Part shown: piece by piece, positions 38,734-47,338 of the stretch
How the letters are laid out: every line of letters starts with the position of its first letter
How positions within the stretch are numbered: position 1 is the stretch's first letter
Source: Pseudomonas sp. 21
GTDB taxonomy: Bacteria > Pseudomonadota > Gammaproteobacteria > Pseudomonadales > Pseudomonadaceae
Assembly: GCF_000955805.1 (NCBI RefSeq)
Contig: NZ_JYOA01000007.1
Location: forward strand, 563,774-627,773
Direction of reading: 5' to 3'
Length of the DNA: 64,000 nucleotides
Notes under the pieces: generated by a model
What the model was told of the DNA's origin: nothing
The model's database searches: none
The model's input: only the letters and a program-made list of their open reading frames with translations
Translations under genes and position numbers: made by a program

Positions 38734-40088
38734 CGCGCCACCTGCCCGGCTGGAGCTGGTTGGCACTCGCCGCGCTCGCCGCCTGGCCCAGTTGGCTGTG
38801 GGCGGTACGCCGGCTGGGCGATGGCTCGGACGATCCGCTGGGGATCATCGCCCTGGCGGCGCTGGGGCTGTTGCTCTGGCGCGACCGCTCCGGCCTGCGG
38901 GCGCAGCCACGTCTGGCGTGGCTGGCGCTCGCGGCGGGCTTGCTGCTGGTGGCAGCGCTCAACCAGTCACTGCTGCCGCCGCTGTTGCGCGGGCTGGTCT
39001 CGGTGCTGGCACTGCTGCTGGTGCTGCTCGGCCTGCGCGCTCCGGGACAGCCCTGGCTGGCCTGGCTCGGTCTGGGTTTCCTGTCGTTGCCGCTGCTGTC
39101 GTCGCTGCAATTCTTCGTCGGTTATCCGCTGCGGGTGATCACCGCCGAGGTCAGCGCCTGGCTGCTGCGCCTCGGCCCCTGGACAGTAGAGCGGCAGGGC
39201 AGTGCGCTGTTGGTCGATGGCCAGTGGGTCATGGTCGATGCGCCCTGCTCGGGTATCCAGATGGCCTGGGTCGGCTACTTCACCGCCTGCGCGCTGGCGG
39301 CCTGGCTGCGCCTGCCGGATCAACTGCTGCTGCGGCGGCTGCCACTGGTGGGCATGCTGGTGCTGGGCGGCAATATCCTGCGCAACACGCTGCTGGTGTG
39401 GGGCGAAAGCGGGGCAAGTGGGTTTCCCGGCTGGGCTCACGAAGGCGTCGGCTTGCTGGCGTTCGCGGCGGTGTGCGGCATGATCCTGCGGGTGATCGGG
39501 CGGCAGGCATTCATTGCGCCGACGCAGGACGGGGCGGCGCCGACGCAGGACGGGGCGGCGCCGCCCGCTTCATCGACAAGCTTCCAGGGAGCGGCGCTGG
39601 GCGCGTTGCTGCTGGCGATGATCTGGCCGCTGTTGGCGCCGGGTTCCGCCTCCGCAAACGTGAGCGCGCCTCACGAATGGCCGGTGCAGTTCGAAGGTCG
39701 CCTGTTGCGGCCGCTCGCTCTTTCCCCGGTGGAGCAACGCTTTGTCGCAGACTTCCCCGGCCAACTCGGCCGCTTCACCGATGGCCAGCGCAGCATCGTG
39801 CTGCGCCAGGTGCTGCGGCCGACGCGCAAGCTGCACCCGGCGGAAGACTGCTTCCGCGCCATCGGCTACCGCATCGAGCAGACGCAACTGCGCAAGCGCG
39901 TGGGAGCGGAAGGTTTGCAACGCTGCTTCGTCGTCACGCGCGACGGCGTGAAGTTGCAGGTCTGCGACTACATCCAGGACGCTGCCGGCCAGTCCTTCTC
40001 CGACACCTCGGCCTGGTACTGGTCGGCGCTCTCCGGGCGTTCCACGGGACCGTGGCTGGCCGTCACCCTGGCCAGCCCGCTGCCTTAG
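38730..40088 (+). CDS. Exosortase with C-terminal EpsI-like extension
   Basis: A 452-residue polytopic membrane protein (eight or more hydrophobic segments). The exosortase catalytic triad is visible: Cys173 in DAPCSGIQM, Arg218 in [10 protein letters not shown] and His237 in GWAHEGVGL. After a linker with a duplicated APTQDGA unit comes a periplasmic domain (about 330-450; [15 protein letters not shown]) resembling EpsI/DUF3485. It probably cleaves and sorts the PEP-CTERM protein encoded just upstream. No exopolysaccharide genes are nearby, unlike typical XrtA systems. The subclass (possibly XrtQ-like) needs a profile search. Confidence 0.87.
   Translation: MTRHLPGWSWLALAALAAWPSWLWAVRRLGDGSDDPLGIIALAALGLLLWRDRSGLRAQPRLAWLALAAGLLLVAALNQSLLPPLLRGLVSVLALLLVLLGLRAPGQPWLAWLGLGFLSLPLLSSLQFFVGYPLRVITAEVSAWLLRLGPWTVERQGSALLVDGQWVMVDAPCSGIQMAWVGYFTACALAAWLRLPDQLLLRRLPLVGMLVLGGNILRNTLLVWGESGASGFPGWAHEGVGLLAFAAVCGMILRVIGRQAFIAPTQDGAAPTQDGAAPPASSTSFQGAALGALLLAMIWPLLAPGSASANVSAPHEWPVQFEGRLLRPLALSPVEQRFVADFPGQLGRFTDGQRSIVLRQVLRPTRKLHPAEDCFRAIGYRIEQTQLRKRVGAEGLQRCFVVTRDGVKLQVCDYIQDAAGQSFSDTSAWYWSALSGRSTGPWLAVTLASPLP
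39516..39557 (+). repeat. Tandem 21-bp duplication inside the exosortase gene
   Basis: Two exact 21-bp copies (each GCGCCGACGCAGGACGGGGC plus G) encode APTQDGA twice in the linker between the membrane core and the C-terminal domain. Being a multiple of three, the unit keeps frame. Confidence 0.85.
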
Positions 40089-40639
40089 GCGCGGGTCAGC
40101 TGGGTGTAGCGGTCGCAGTCGGTGGTGTGGTCCATCACCATGCCGGTGGCCTGCATGAAGGCGTAGCAGATGGTCGGGCCAACGAAATTGAAACCAACCT
40201 TGCGCAGCGCCTTGCTCATGGCCTCGGCCTCGGGCGTCACCGCCGGCACCTGGCCGCGTTCGCTGAAGCGATTGACCTTCGGCTTGCCGCCGACGAAGGA
40301 CCAGAGGAACGTCACCGGGTCTTCCAGCTCCAGCCAGGCCCGGGCGTTCTGCCGCGCCGCCTTGAGCTTGGCGAAGTTGCGGATGATGCCCGGGTCCTGC
40401 ATGCGCTCCTCGATCTCCTCGTCGCTCATGCGCGCCAGGCGCTCGGGATCGAAGCCGAACAGCACCTCGCGGTAGCGCTCACGCTTCTTCAGCACGGTGA
40501 TCCACGAAAGTCCCGCCTGTGCGCCTTCGAGGATGAGCATCTCGAACAACGCCCGCGGATCGCGCTGGGGCACGCCCCATTCGGCATCGTGGTAGGCGAT
40601 GTACAGCGGATCGTCGTTACACCAGAAGCAACGAGGCAT
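40085..40639 (-). CDS. tag: 3-methyladenine DNA glycosylase I
   Basis: A 184-residue Tag protein that excises 3-methyladenine from alkylated DNA. The zinc-binding N-terminus MPRCFWC and the C-terminal His/Cys ([17 protein letters not shown]) are intact, as are DAEWGVP and [15 protein letters not shown]. Its stop overlaps the exosortase stop by four bases in convergent orientation. A near-perfect SOS box lies 42 bp upstream of the start. Confidence 0.95.
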   Translation of the reverse strand: MPRCFWCNDDPLYIAYHDAEWGVPQRDPRALFEMLILEGAQAGLSWITVLKKRERYREVLFGFDPERLARMSDEEIEERMQDPGIIRNFAKLKAARQNARAWLELEDPVTFLWSFVGGKPKVNRFSERGQVPAVTPEAEAMSKALRKVGFNFVGPTICYAFMQATGMVMDHTTDCDRYTQLTRA

Positions 40640-40666
40640 GGCGGTCGTCCTGACAGGGAAAGCCCG

Positions 40667-40698
40667 ACTATAGACAATTCACTGTATGAAAATACAGT
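40667..40698 (-). promoter_or_regulatory. LexA (SOS) box over the tag promoter
   Basis: ACTGTATGAAAATACAGT (40681-40698) fits the CTG-N10-CAG LexA consensus with symmetric flanking bases. On the minus strand a -10-like TATAGT lies at 40667-40672, so the box covers the -35 region of tag, as expected for repression. glyQ reads away on the other side, 131 bp distant. Confidence 0.6.
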
Positions 40699-40784
40699 CA
40701 TCCGGCAAATTTTCCGGTCGATTCGTGAACTCCCGCCGGGCAGCCGGAAATCGCTGAGAAGCCCAAGCTGCAAGCGTCTTGCGG

Positions 40785-40790
40785 TATACT
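40785..40790 (+). promoter_or_regulatory. Possible -10 element of the glyQS promoter
   Basis: TATACT lies 39 bp before the glyQ start in the tag-glyQ intergenic region. No good -35 hexamer is seen. Confidence 0.3.
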
Positions 40791-40828
40791 GCCGGGTTTT
40801 AGTCGCATATCCAGCACAGGTGAAATTC

Positions 40829-41776
40829 GTGAGCCAGACTACGCCCGCCGTGCCCACCTTCCAGGACCTGATCCTCGCCCTGCAAAAATACTGGGCCGAT
40901 CAGGGCTGTGTGGTGCTGCAGCCCTACGACATGGAAGTAGGCGCCGGCACCTTCCACACCGCCACCTTCCTCCGCGCCGTGGGCCCGGAAACCTGGAACG
41001 CGGCGTACGTGCAACCCAGCCGCCGCCCCACCGACGGTCGCTACGGCGAAAACCCCAACCGCCTGCAGCACTACTACCAGTTCCAGGTGGTCCTCAAGCC
41101 CAACCCGGAAAACTTCCAGGAACTGTACCTGGGCTCGCTGCAGGCCATCGGCATCGACCCGCTGGTGCACGACATCCGTTTCGTCGAGGACAACTGGGAA
41201 TCGCCAACCCTTGGCGCCTGGGGCCTGGGCTGGGAAATCTGGCTGAACGGCATGGAAGTCACCCAGTTCACCTACTTCCAGCAAGTGGGCGGTATCGAGT
41301 GCTACCCGGTCACCGGTGAGATCACCTACGGCCTGGAACGCCTGGCCATGTACATCCAGGGCGTCGACTCGGTGTATGACCTGGTATGGGCCGACGGCCC
41401 GTTCGGCAAGGTCACCTACGGCGACGTGTTCCACCAGAACGAAGTGGAGCAGTCGACCTACAACTTCGAGCACGCCAACGTCGAGAAACTCTTCGAGCTG
41501 TTCGACTTCTACGAAAGCGAAGCCAACCGCCTGATCGAGCTGCAGCTGCCGCTGCCGACCTACGAGATGGTCCTCAAGGCCTCGCACACCTTCAACCTGC
41601 TGGACGCCCGCCGCGCCATCTCGGTGACCGAGCGTCAGCGCTACATCCTGCGCGTGCGCACCCTGGCCCGCGCCGTGGCGCAGAGCTACCTGCAGGCCCG
41701 CGCCCGCCTCGGCTTCCCGATGGCCACACCCGAATTGCGTGACGAAGTACTGGCCAAGCTGAAGGAGGCCGAATAA
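40829..41776 (+). CDS. glyQ: Glycyl-tRNA synthetase alpha subunit
   Basis: A 315-residue catalytic alpha subunit of the bacterial heterotetrameric GlyRS. Segments [31 protein letters not shown] and [19 protein letters not shown] are diagnostic. A GTG start at 40829 ([14 protein letters not shown]) gives exactly the usual length; the frame is open far upstream into the neighbouring genes. It overlaps glyS by one base. Confidence 0.97.
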   Translation: MSQTTPAVPTFQDLILALQKYWADQGCVVLQPYDMEVGAGTFHTATFLRAVGPETWNAAYVQPSRRPTDGRYGENPNRLQHYYQFQVVLKPNPENFQELYLGSLQAIGIDPLVHDIRFVEDNWESPTLGAWGLGWEIWLNGMEVTQFTYFQQVGGIECYPVTGEITYGLERLAMYIQGVDSVYDLVWADGPFGKVTYGDVFHQNEVEQSTYNFEHANVEKLFELFDFYESEANRLIELQLPLPTYEMVLKASHTFNLLDARRAISVTERQRYILRVRTLARAVAQSYLQARARLGFPMATPELRDEVLAKLKEAE

Positions 41777-43830
41777 TGAGCGCGAAGGATTTCCTCGTCG
41801 AACTGGGCACCGAAGAGCTGCCACCCAAGGCGCTGAAGAGCCTCGGTGAAGCCTTCCTGGCCGGCATCGAGAAGGGCCTGAAGGCCGCCGGCCTGACCTA
41901 CGCCGCCGCGCGCTGCTACGCCGCGCCGCGCCGTCTGGCCGTGCAGATCGACCAACTCGCCGTGCAGCAGCCCGACCGTACCGTGAACCTCGACGGCCCG
42001 CCGGTGCAGGCTGCCTTCGACGCCAGCGGCAACCCGACCCAGGCGGCCCTGGGCTTCGCCAAGAAGTGCGGCGTGGACCTGGAGCTGATCGACAAGAGCG
42101 GCCCGAAGCTGAAGTTCAGCCAGACCATCGCCGGCCAGCCCGCCGTTGGCCTGCTGCCGGGCATCGTTGAAACCTCGCTGAACGAGCTGCCGATTCCCAA
42201 GCGCATGCGTTGGGCTGCACGTCGCGAAGAATTCGTGCGTCCGACCCAGTGGCTGGTGATGCTGTTCGGCGATGACGTCGTCGACTGCGAGATCCTCACC
42301 AAGAAGGCCGGTCGCGAATCCCGCGGCCACCGCTTCCACAACCCGGCCAACGTGCGCATCTCGGCACCGGCCAACTACCTGGAAGACCTGCGCAGCGCCC
42401 ACGTACTGGCCGACTTCGCCGAGCGCCGCGAAATCATCTCCAGGCGCGTCGCCGAACTGGCCGCCGAGCAGAAGGGCAGCGCCATCGTCCCGGCCGACCT
42501 GCTGGACGAAGTGACCGCGCTGGTCGAGTGGCCGGTGCCGCTGGTGTGCTCCTTCGAGGAGCGCTTCCTCGCCGTGCCGCAGGAAGCCCTGATCACCACC
42601 ATGCAGGACAACCAGAAGTACTTCTGCCTGCTGGATGCCAACGGCAAGTTGCTGCCGCGCTTCATCACCGTGGCCAACGTCGAGAGCAAGGCGCCGGAGA
42701 ACATTGTTTCCGGCAACGAGAAGGTCGTGCGCCCGCGCCTGACCGACGCCGAGTTCTTCTTCAAGCAGGACCAGAAGCAGCCGCTGGAAGCCTTCAACGC
42801 CCGCCTGAAGAACGTGGTGTTCCAGGCCCAGCTCGGCACCGTGTACGAGAAGGCCGAGCGCGTATCCAAGCTGGCCGCCTACATCGCCCAGCGCATCGGT
42901 GGTGACGCGACCAACGCCGCCCGCGCCGGCATCCTCTCCAAGTGCGACCTGGCCACCGAGATGGTCGGCGAGTTCCCCGAGATGCAGGGCATCGCTGGCT
43001 ACTACTACGCCACCGCCGGTGGCGAGGCCAAGGACGTCGCCCTGGCGCTGAACGAGCAGTACATGCCGCGCGGCGCCGGGGCGGAACTGCCGGGCACCCT
43101 GACCGGTGCCGCGGTCGCCGTGGCCGACAAGCTCGACACCCTGGTCGGCATCTTCGGCATCGGCATGCTGCCTACCGGCAGCAAGGACCCGTACGCCCTG
43201 CGTCGTGCCGCCCTGGGCGTGCTGCGCATCCTCATCGAGAAGCAGCTGGACCTGGACCTGGTCGACGCCATCGGCGTGGCGGTGGCCCAGTACGGCGACA
43301 AGGTGAAGGCCGAGGGTCTGTCCGAACAGGTGCAGGACTTCGTCTTCGACCGCCTGCGTGCTCGCTACGAGGACGAGGGCGTGGACGTTGCGGTGTACCA
43401 GGCCGTGCGTGCACTCAAGCCGACCGCTCCGCTGGACTTCGACCAGCGCGTGCAGGCCGTGCAGGCCTTCCGTCAGTTGCCGGAAGCCGCTGCCCTGGCC
43501 GCCGCCAACAAGCGCGTGTCGAACATCCTGGCCAAGGCCGAAGGCGAGGTACCTGCCACCGTCAACGCCAGCCTGTTTGCCGAGACCGCCGAGAAGGCCC
43601 TTGGCAGCGCCGTGGCAAGCGCCGAGGCGGAAGTAGCCCCGCTGGCCGCGGCTCGCGATTATCGCGCCGCCCTGGCCCAGTTGGCGGCCCTGCGCGCGCC
43701 GGTGGATGCCTTCTTCGAGGAAGTGCTGGTCAACGCGGAGGACAGCGCCGTGAAGGCCAACCGCTATGCGCTGCTGGCGAAGTTGCGCGGGTTGTTCCTC
43801 GGCGTCGCCGACATCTCGCTGCTGGGCTGA
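41776..43830 (+). CDS. glyS: Glycyl-tRNA synthetase beta subunit
   Basis: A 684-residue beta subunit that binds tRNA-Gly. It begins [20 protein letters not shown], and contains [17 protein letters not shown], the HD-like domain region and a C-terminal anticodon-binding domain. Length is typical. It is translated with glyQ and followed by an intrinsic terminator. Confidence 0.97.
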   Translation: MSAKDFLVELGTEELPPKALKSLGEAFLAGIEKGLKAAGLTYAAARCYAAPRRLAVQIDQLAVQQPDRTVNLDGPPVQAAFDASGNPTQAALGFAKKCGVDLELIDKSGPKLKFSQTIAGQPAVGLLPGIVETSLNELPIPKRMRWAARREEFVRPTQWLVMLFGDDVVDCEILTKKAGRESRGHRFHNPANVRISAPANYLEDLRSAHVLADFAERREIISRRVAELAAEQKGSAIVPADLLDEVTALVEWPVPLVCSFEERFLAVPQEALITTMQDNQKYFCLLDANGKLLPRFITVANVESKAPENIVSGNEKVVRPRLTDAEFFFKQDQKQPLEAFNARLKNVVFQAQLGTVYEKAERVSKLAAYIAQRIGGDATNAARAGILSKCDLATEMVGEFPEMQGIAGYYYATAGGEAKDVALALNEQYMPRGAGAELPGTLTGAAVAVADKLDTLVGIFGIGMLPTGSKDPYALRRAALGVLRILIEKQLDLDLVDAIGVAVAQYGDKVKAEGLSEQVQDFVFDRLRARYEDEGVDVAVYQAVRALKPTAPLDFDQRVQAVQAFRQLPEAAALAAANKRVSNILAKAEGEVPATVNASLFAETAEKALGSAVASAEAEVAPLAAARDYRAALAQLAALRAPVDAFFEEVLVNAEDSAVKANRYALLAKLRGLFLGVADISLLG

Positions 43831-43840
43831 TGCCTGCCTG

Positions 43841-43889
43841 AAAGCCGGGAGTTCGCAACGGTTCGCCGTGACGGACTCTCGGCTTTTTC
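43841..43889 (+). terminator. Intrinsic terminator after glyS
   Basis: AAGCCGGGAGT pairs with ACTCTCGGCTT (one G-T pair) around an inner hairpin ACGG-TTCG-CCGT, and ends in TTTTT. Confidence 0.8.
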
Positions 43890-43913
43890 ATTTCCGACTT
43901 ATCGAAAGCCTCC

Positions 43914-44444
43914 ATGAAGCTACTGATCCTCGACCGCGACGGTGTCATCAACCAGGACTCCGACGCCTACATCAAATCCCTCGACGAGTGGATTCCGATC
44001 CCCAGCGCGATCACCGCCATCGCCCGCCTGAGCAAGGCCGGCTGGACGGTCGCCGTAGCCACCAACCAGTCGGGCATCGCCCGCGGCTATTACGACCTGG
44101 CCACCCTGGAAAGCATGCATCGGCGCCTGCGCGAACTGGTGGAAGAGCAGGGCGGTGAACTCGGCCTGGTCGTCTACTGCCCCCATGGTCCCGACGAGGG
44201 CTGCGACTGCCGCAAGCCGAAACCCGGTATGCTGCTGCAGATCGCCCAGCACTATGGTGCAGGTCTGCGAGGTATCTGGTTCGTAGGTGACAGCCGGGGT
44301 GACCTGGACGCCGCGCTGGCCGTCGATTGTCAGCCAGTGTTGGTAAAGACCGGCAAAGGCGAGCGAACCCTGACCAAGCCGTTGCCCGAAGGCACGCTGG
44401 TATTCGACGACCTGGCGGCAGTAGCCGACCAACTTCTTTCCTGA
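43914..44444 (+). CDS. gmhB: D-glycero-beta-D-manno-heptose 1,7-bisphosphate 7-phosphatase
   Basis: A 176-residue HAD-superfamily phosphatase of LPS heptose synthesis. The nucleophile motif is LDRDGVIN (Asp7 and Asp9), motif II is ATNQSG, and the zinc loop CPHGPDEGCDCRKPKPG holds its Cys/His ligands. GDSRGDLDAA supplies the metal-binding acidic pair. It is 13 bp ahead of the acyltransferase gene, as in other pseudomonads. Confidence 0.94.
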   Translation: MKLLILDRDGVINQDSDAYIKSLDEWIPIPSAITAIARLSKAGWTVAVATNQSGIARGYYDLATLESMHRRLRELVEEQGGELGLVVYCPHGPDEGCDCRKPKPGMLLQIAQHYGAGLRGIWFVGDSRGDLDAALAVDCQPVLVKTGKGERTLTKPLPEGTLVFDDLAAVADQLLS

Positions 44445-44457
44445 GGACCCATCCCCC

Positions 44458-45231
44458 ATGTCGATAGTGCAGGCCATCAGAACCGTTCTCTTCTACCTGC
44501 TGCTGTCGTTCAGCGCTTTCGTCTGGGGCACCCTCAGCCTGCTCATCGCGCCCTTCCTGCCGTACCGCGCGCGCTACCGCTTCATTGCCCAGGCCTGGTG
44601 CAAGTTCGCCGTCTGGCTCGCCAGCTGGGTGGTCGGCGTGCGCTACGAACTCAAGGGCGTGGAGAACATCCCCGACCAGCCCTGCGTGATCCTCGCCAAG
44701 CACCAGAGCACCTGGGAGACCTTCTTCCTGACCGGCTACTTCGAGCCACTGGCGCTGGTCCTCAAACGCGAGCTGCTGTTCGTGCCCTTCTTCGGCTGGG
44801 CCATGGCGCTGCTCAAGCCTATCGCCATCAACCGAGAGCAGCCCAAGGTGGCCCTCAAGCAGATCGCCAAGCAGGGCGATGAGTGCCTCAAGAAGGGTGC
44901 CTGGGTACTGATCTTCCCGGAGGGCACCCGCGTTCCCACCGGCGAGATCGGCAAGTTCTCCCGCGGCGGCGCCTCCCTGGCGGTCAATGCCAACCTGCCG
45001 GTACTGCCGATCGCCCACAACGCCGGGCACTGCTGGCCGAAGAACGGCTGGGCGAAATACCCCGGCACCATCCAGGTGGTGATCGGCCCGGTAATGTACG
45101 CCGAAGGGGAGGGTGCACGTGCCATCACCGAGCTCAATCAGCGCGCAGAGAACTGGGTTATCCAGACCCTGCGCGAGATGGGTGAGCTGCCGGCCGACGC
45201 TGCGCCTCAATCAGTGGCCGAGGCGTCCTGA
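44458..45231 (+). CDS. 1-acyl-sn-glycerol-3-phosphate acyltransferase (PlsC family)
   Basis: A 257-residue membrane-associated lysophospholipid acyltransferase with an N-terminal hydrophobic anchor. The catalytic motif AKHQSTWET is a variant of H-X4-D with Glu in the last position, and the phosphate-binding FPEGTR is present. This is the gene that directly follows gyrB in P. aeruginosa (called lptA there); in this window 18.3 kb separates them. Confidence 0.92.
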   Translation: MSIVQAIRTVLFYLLLSFSAFVWGTLSLLIAPFLPYRARYRFIAQAWCKFAVWLASWVVGVRYELKGVENIPDQPCVILAKHQSTWETFFLTGYFEPLALVLKRELLFVPFFGWAMALLKPIAINREQPKVALKQIAKQGDECLKKGAWVLIFPEGTRVPTGEIGKFSRGGASLAVNANLPVLPIAHNAGHCWPKNGWAKYPGTIQVVIGPVMYAEGEGARAITELNQRAENWVIQTLREMGELPADAAPQSVAEAS

Positions 45232-45251
45232 CACACCACTTTCCCGCAGAC

Positions 45252-45286
45252 AAAAGAAAGGGCCCCGAAGGGCCCTTTCTTTTTGC
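45252..45286. terminator. Bidirectional intrinsic terminator
   Basis: AAAGAAAGGGCC-CCGAA-GGGCCCTTTCTTTTT: a long G+C-rich stem with A-run on one side and T-run on the other. It ends the acyltransferase operon. Before the element inserted, it would also have terminated the convergent gyrB transcript. Confidence 0.9.
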
Positions 45287-45290
45287 CTCG

Positions 45291-45295
45291 ACGTC
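45291..45295. repeat. Left target-site duplication ACGTC
   Basis: The five bases before the element's TGTAGG end. The same ACGTC follows the other end at 63630-63634. Five bases is the usual duplication size for Tn7-, Mu- and Tn402-type transposition. Confidence 0.8.
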
Positions 45296-45425
45296 TGTAG
45301 GTGGGAAAAGATAATCAACTTTGACGCTTCTGAAAATCAGCGTTAGACAACAGTTCGGTCAAAGTTAATTTTAGCTTCGGCTAAAGTTATTTAATGAAAA
45401 TCCACTTTCGCCAAAGGTTACTTTC
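45296..45425 (+). repeat. Left-end array of TnsB-like repeats
   Basis: Four units read inwards: the terminal unit (45296-45316, GGGAAAAGATAATC), GTTCGGTCAAAGTTAATTTT (45353-45372), CTTCGGCTAAAGTTATTTAA (45375-45394) and TTTCGCCAAAGGTTACTTTC (45406-45425). Spacing is irregular, as in the left end of Tn7. Confidence 0.75.
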
Positions 45426-45536
45426 CACCTCATAAATTGACAAGCTGTCAAGAACTGTAAATATCCTACTCCGACCGGCCAAATAATCAAGTTTTAACTC
45501 AGAGTTCATTGCAGAGAGCACCGGGCTGTTAACTCA

Positions 45537-46637
45537 TCATTTAGTCTCGGGGAGCGAGTCATTCAGCTTGGCATAGAGTTCCTTCGCCAAAAGCTTTGCT
45601 CGAGTATCAGACGCTGCGTCCAATGCTGGGATATGCACGCCCTCATCACCATCGACGTATAGCGGCCCACCGATATCGTCGTCGTACAGCTCTCCGTCAT
45701 AGGCCCCACCATCGTGGTAAGCCCGCATGGTGCCCCGGCGAATATCATCGTCCAGCTCTGCAGATAAATAGATCCAGACCCATCCCTGAAAGTGGTTGTT
45801 CGGCTCAAGCTCCTCAACGAGCGCCCTCATCGCCTCTGTATCCCCTTGCGCTGCAGCCACGTGGTACCAACGCCGCGCATCCTCTTCACGACCATGGCCA
45901 TAGGCAAGCTCTGCCAGGCGCAGAGGGTCATCAACTGAATCGAGGTTCCAGGCTTGCTCGAGCCATCGGGGATCTTCGCCCAGCTCGGCCAGCTCCAACA
46001 CTGCACCATCATGTCCCAGCGCCGCCGCGCGCATCAGATGAGAAAGACGCAGTGTCCTTTTTTGCTGGAGCCCTTTTGCCGTAATCGCCCACTCGAGCGG
46101 AACACCATCCAATGCCTCACCGGCCTGCATGCGCTTCAACCAATATTCGCCTCCCATTCCTGGTTGATGGTCGTCTTTGGTGAGCTCTCCTCCATATAGG
46201 AGGGCCAGCGCAAAATGGGCAGCGGGGTTTCCCTTCCCCGCCAGCCTGCCCAACCCATCGATTAGCACCTGGAGCTCAGCATCTGTCTCGACATCCAGAA
46301 GCTCGAACGGATCCTCCTGCAAGATGGAAACGACGCTCCACAAGCTGTGGCACGTCACTTCCCCCTCCTTTATATAGGCAGCTAGAATTTCGGCCGCCCG
46401 AACCGCTGCTTCCCCATACCCTAACTCCACCAAACGACTCTGCAGCAGAGCTGGATTGATCGGCCGTCCGGAACCATTCGTAGCCACCGCCAGCAGGTGA
46501 TCAGAGGTCAAGGCGGCGCTTGAATGGAAGCCAAAGGCAGCGGCCAGCAGCTCATAGACGTGGCTATGTGCAACCGGCACGCCGATTGTGGACTGCAGGT
46601 GTTGTTTGACGTCGAATGCGAGCGATTTGAGAGACAT
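45537..46637 (-). CDS. Sel1/TPR-like repeat protein of unknown function
   Basis: A 366-residue soluble protein. Residues 1-50 (MSLKSLAFDVKQHLQSTIG...AAAFGFHSSAALTSDHLL) form a conserved-looking N-terminal module. The middle holds Sel1-type helical repeats (AHFALALLYGGEL, RLAELAYGHGREEDARRWYHVAAAQGDTEAM). The C-terminus is acidic. It is the first cargo gene inside the left end of the element and reads towards that end. Function is not recognised; a protein-interaction scaffold is the most that can be said. Confidence 0.65.
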   Translation of the reverse strand: MSLKSLAFDVKQHLQSTIGVPVAHSHVYELLAAAFGFHSSAALTSDHLLAVATNGSGRPINPALLQSRLVELGYGEAAVRAAEILAAYIKEGEVTCHSLWSVVSILQEDPFELLDVETDAELQVLIDGLGRLAGKGNPAAHFALALLYGGELTKDDHQPGMGGEYWLKRMQAGEALDGVPLEWAITAKGLQQKRTLRLSHLMRAAALGHDGAVLELAELGEDPRWLEQAWNLDSVDDPLRLAELAYGHGREEDARRWYHVAAAQGDTEAMRALVEELEPNNHFQGWVWIYLSAELDDDIRRGTMRAYHDGGAYDGELYDDDIGGPLYVDGDEGVHIPALDAASDTRAKLLAKELYAKLNDSLPETK

Positions 46638-46682
46638 GAAACCATCCTTTGTGCACAGCCGATAGGAGCGAGCAGCACACGT

Positions 46683-46850
46683 TTAAGCCCCGCACGGCCG
46701 CGCGGTAGGTGGTTTCAAGCTAAAGAGGAATGCCTGTTTTAACTCGTGTGCAAGTTTGGCGGGCGCCTCAAACATCCTATTCCCTCTTGTGTCAGCGAGT
46801 CGAGTGAATTCAATACAAAAAGTCCCCTTTCTGAAGCCCATTGCGCCGCG
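46683..46850 (-). CDS. Small hypothetical ORF
   Basis: A short frame with an internal start MGFRKGTFCIEFTRLADTRG and end ELKQAFLFSLKPPTARPCGA. It is not recognised. It fills part of the 245-bp space between the Sel1-like and regulator genes and may be a remnant rather than a gene. Confidence 0.25.
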   Translation of the reverse strand, partial: RGAMGFRKGTFCIEFTRLADTRGNRMFEAPAKLAHELKQAFLFSLKPPTARPCGA

Positions 46851-46881
46851 CGGCGTCAAGTGCGGGCTGCAACGATCAGAG

Positions 46882-47232
46882 CTAGTCGTGTCGCGTGGAG
46901 GAAGACAACGCATCAATTGCTGCAACAGCATCAACTAGTCGTTGCCTGAGTAGCGGTAATTCGACGGAGATTGATGCATGCGGTCTCTTCGCCATGCTCA
47001 AGAACGCGTCTAGTGCAGCATCAGAGTGCATAACTATTGCAACCAGATGCTCGCCTCGAGGCCCTGAAGAGCCCGCTAACCAGTTCTTAGCCGTTCGCTC
47101 CGCCGCATTCGTCCATCGCATCAGAGTCTTGGTGGCCTGATGGCTCGCACCAAGCTCTGTACGCAACGCTTGAGCAATCTGGTAGGCGTACTGATCGGAA
47201 TTCAGAAAAATATTGCCCGTTTTCGTGAACAT
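46882..47232 (-). CDS. Small DNA-binding-type protein next to the recombinase
   Basis: A 116-residue protein. Its centre, KTLMRWTNAAERTAKNWLAGSSGPRGEHLVAI, reads like a helix-turn-helix. It is divergent from the serine-recombinase gene across about 100 bp, a position suited to a regulator of that operon. The sequence is less G+C-rich than the surrounding core genome. The regulator role is inferred from fold impression and position. Confidence 0.55.
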   Translation of the reverse strand: MFTKTGNIFLNSDQYAYQIAQALRTELGASHQATKTLMRWTNAAERTAKNWLAGSSGPRGEHLVAIVMHSDAALDAFLSMAKRPHASISVELPLLRQRLVDAVAAIDALSSSTRHD

Positions 47233-47338
47233 TTTTCCTCCAATTATCTTCTACTTTTTAAAAGCTACTTTCGCAGTTGGAGATATCGAGCTCAAAGTCA
47301 CTCTTGACTCAGATTGACTAGGGTTAGGAGTTATGCCA

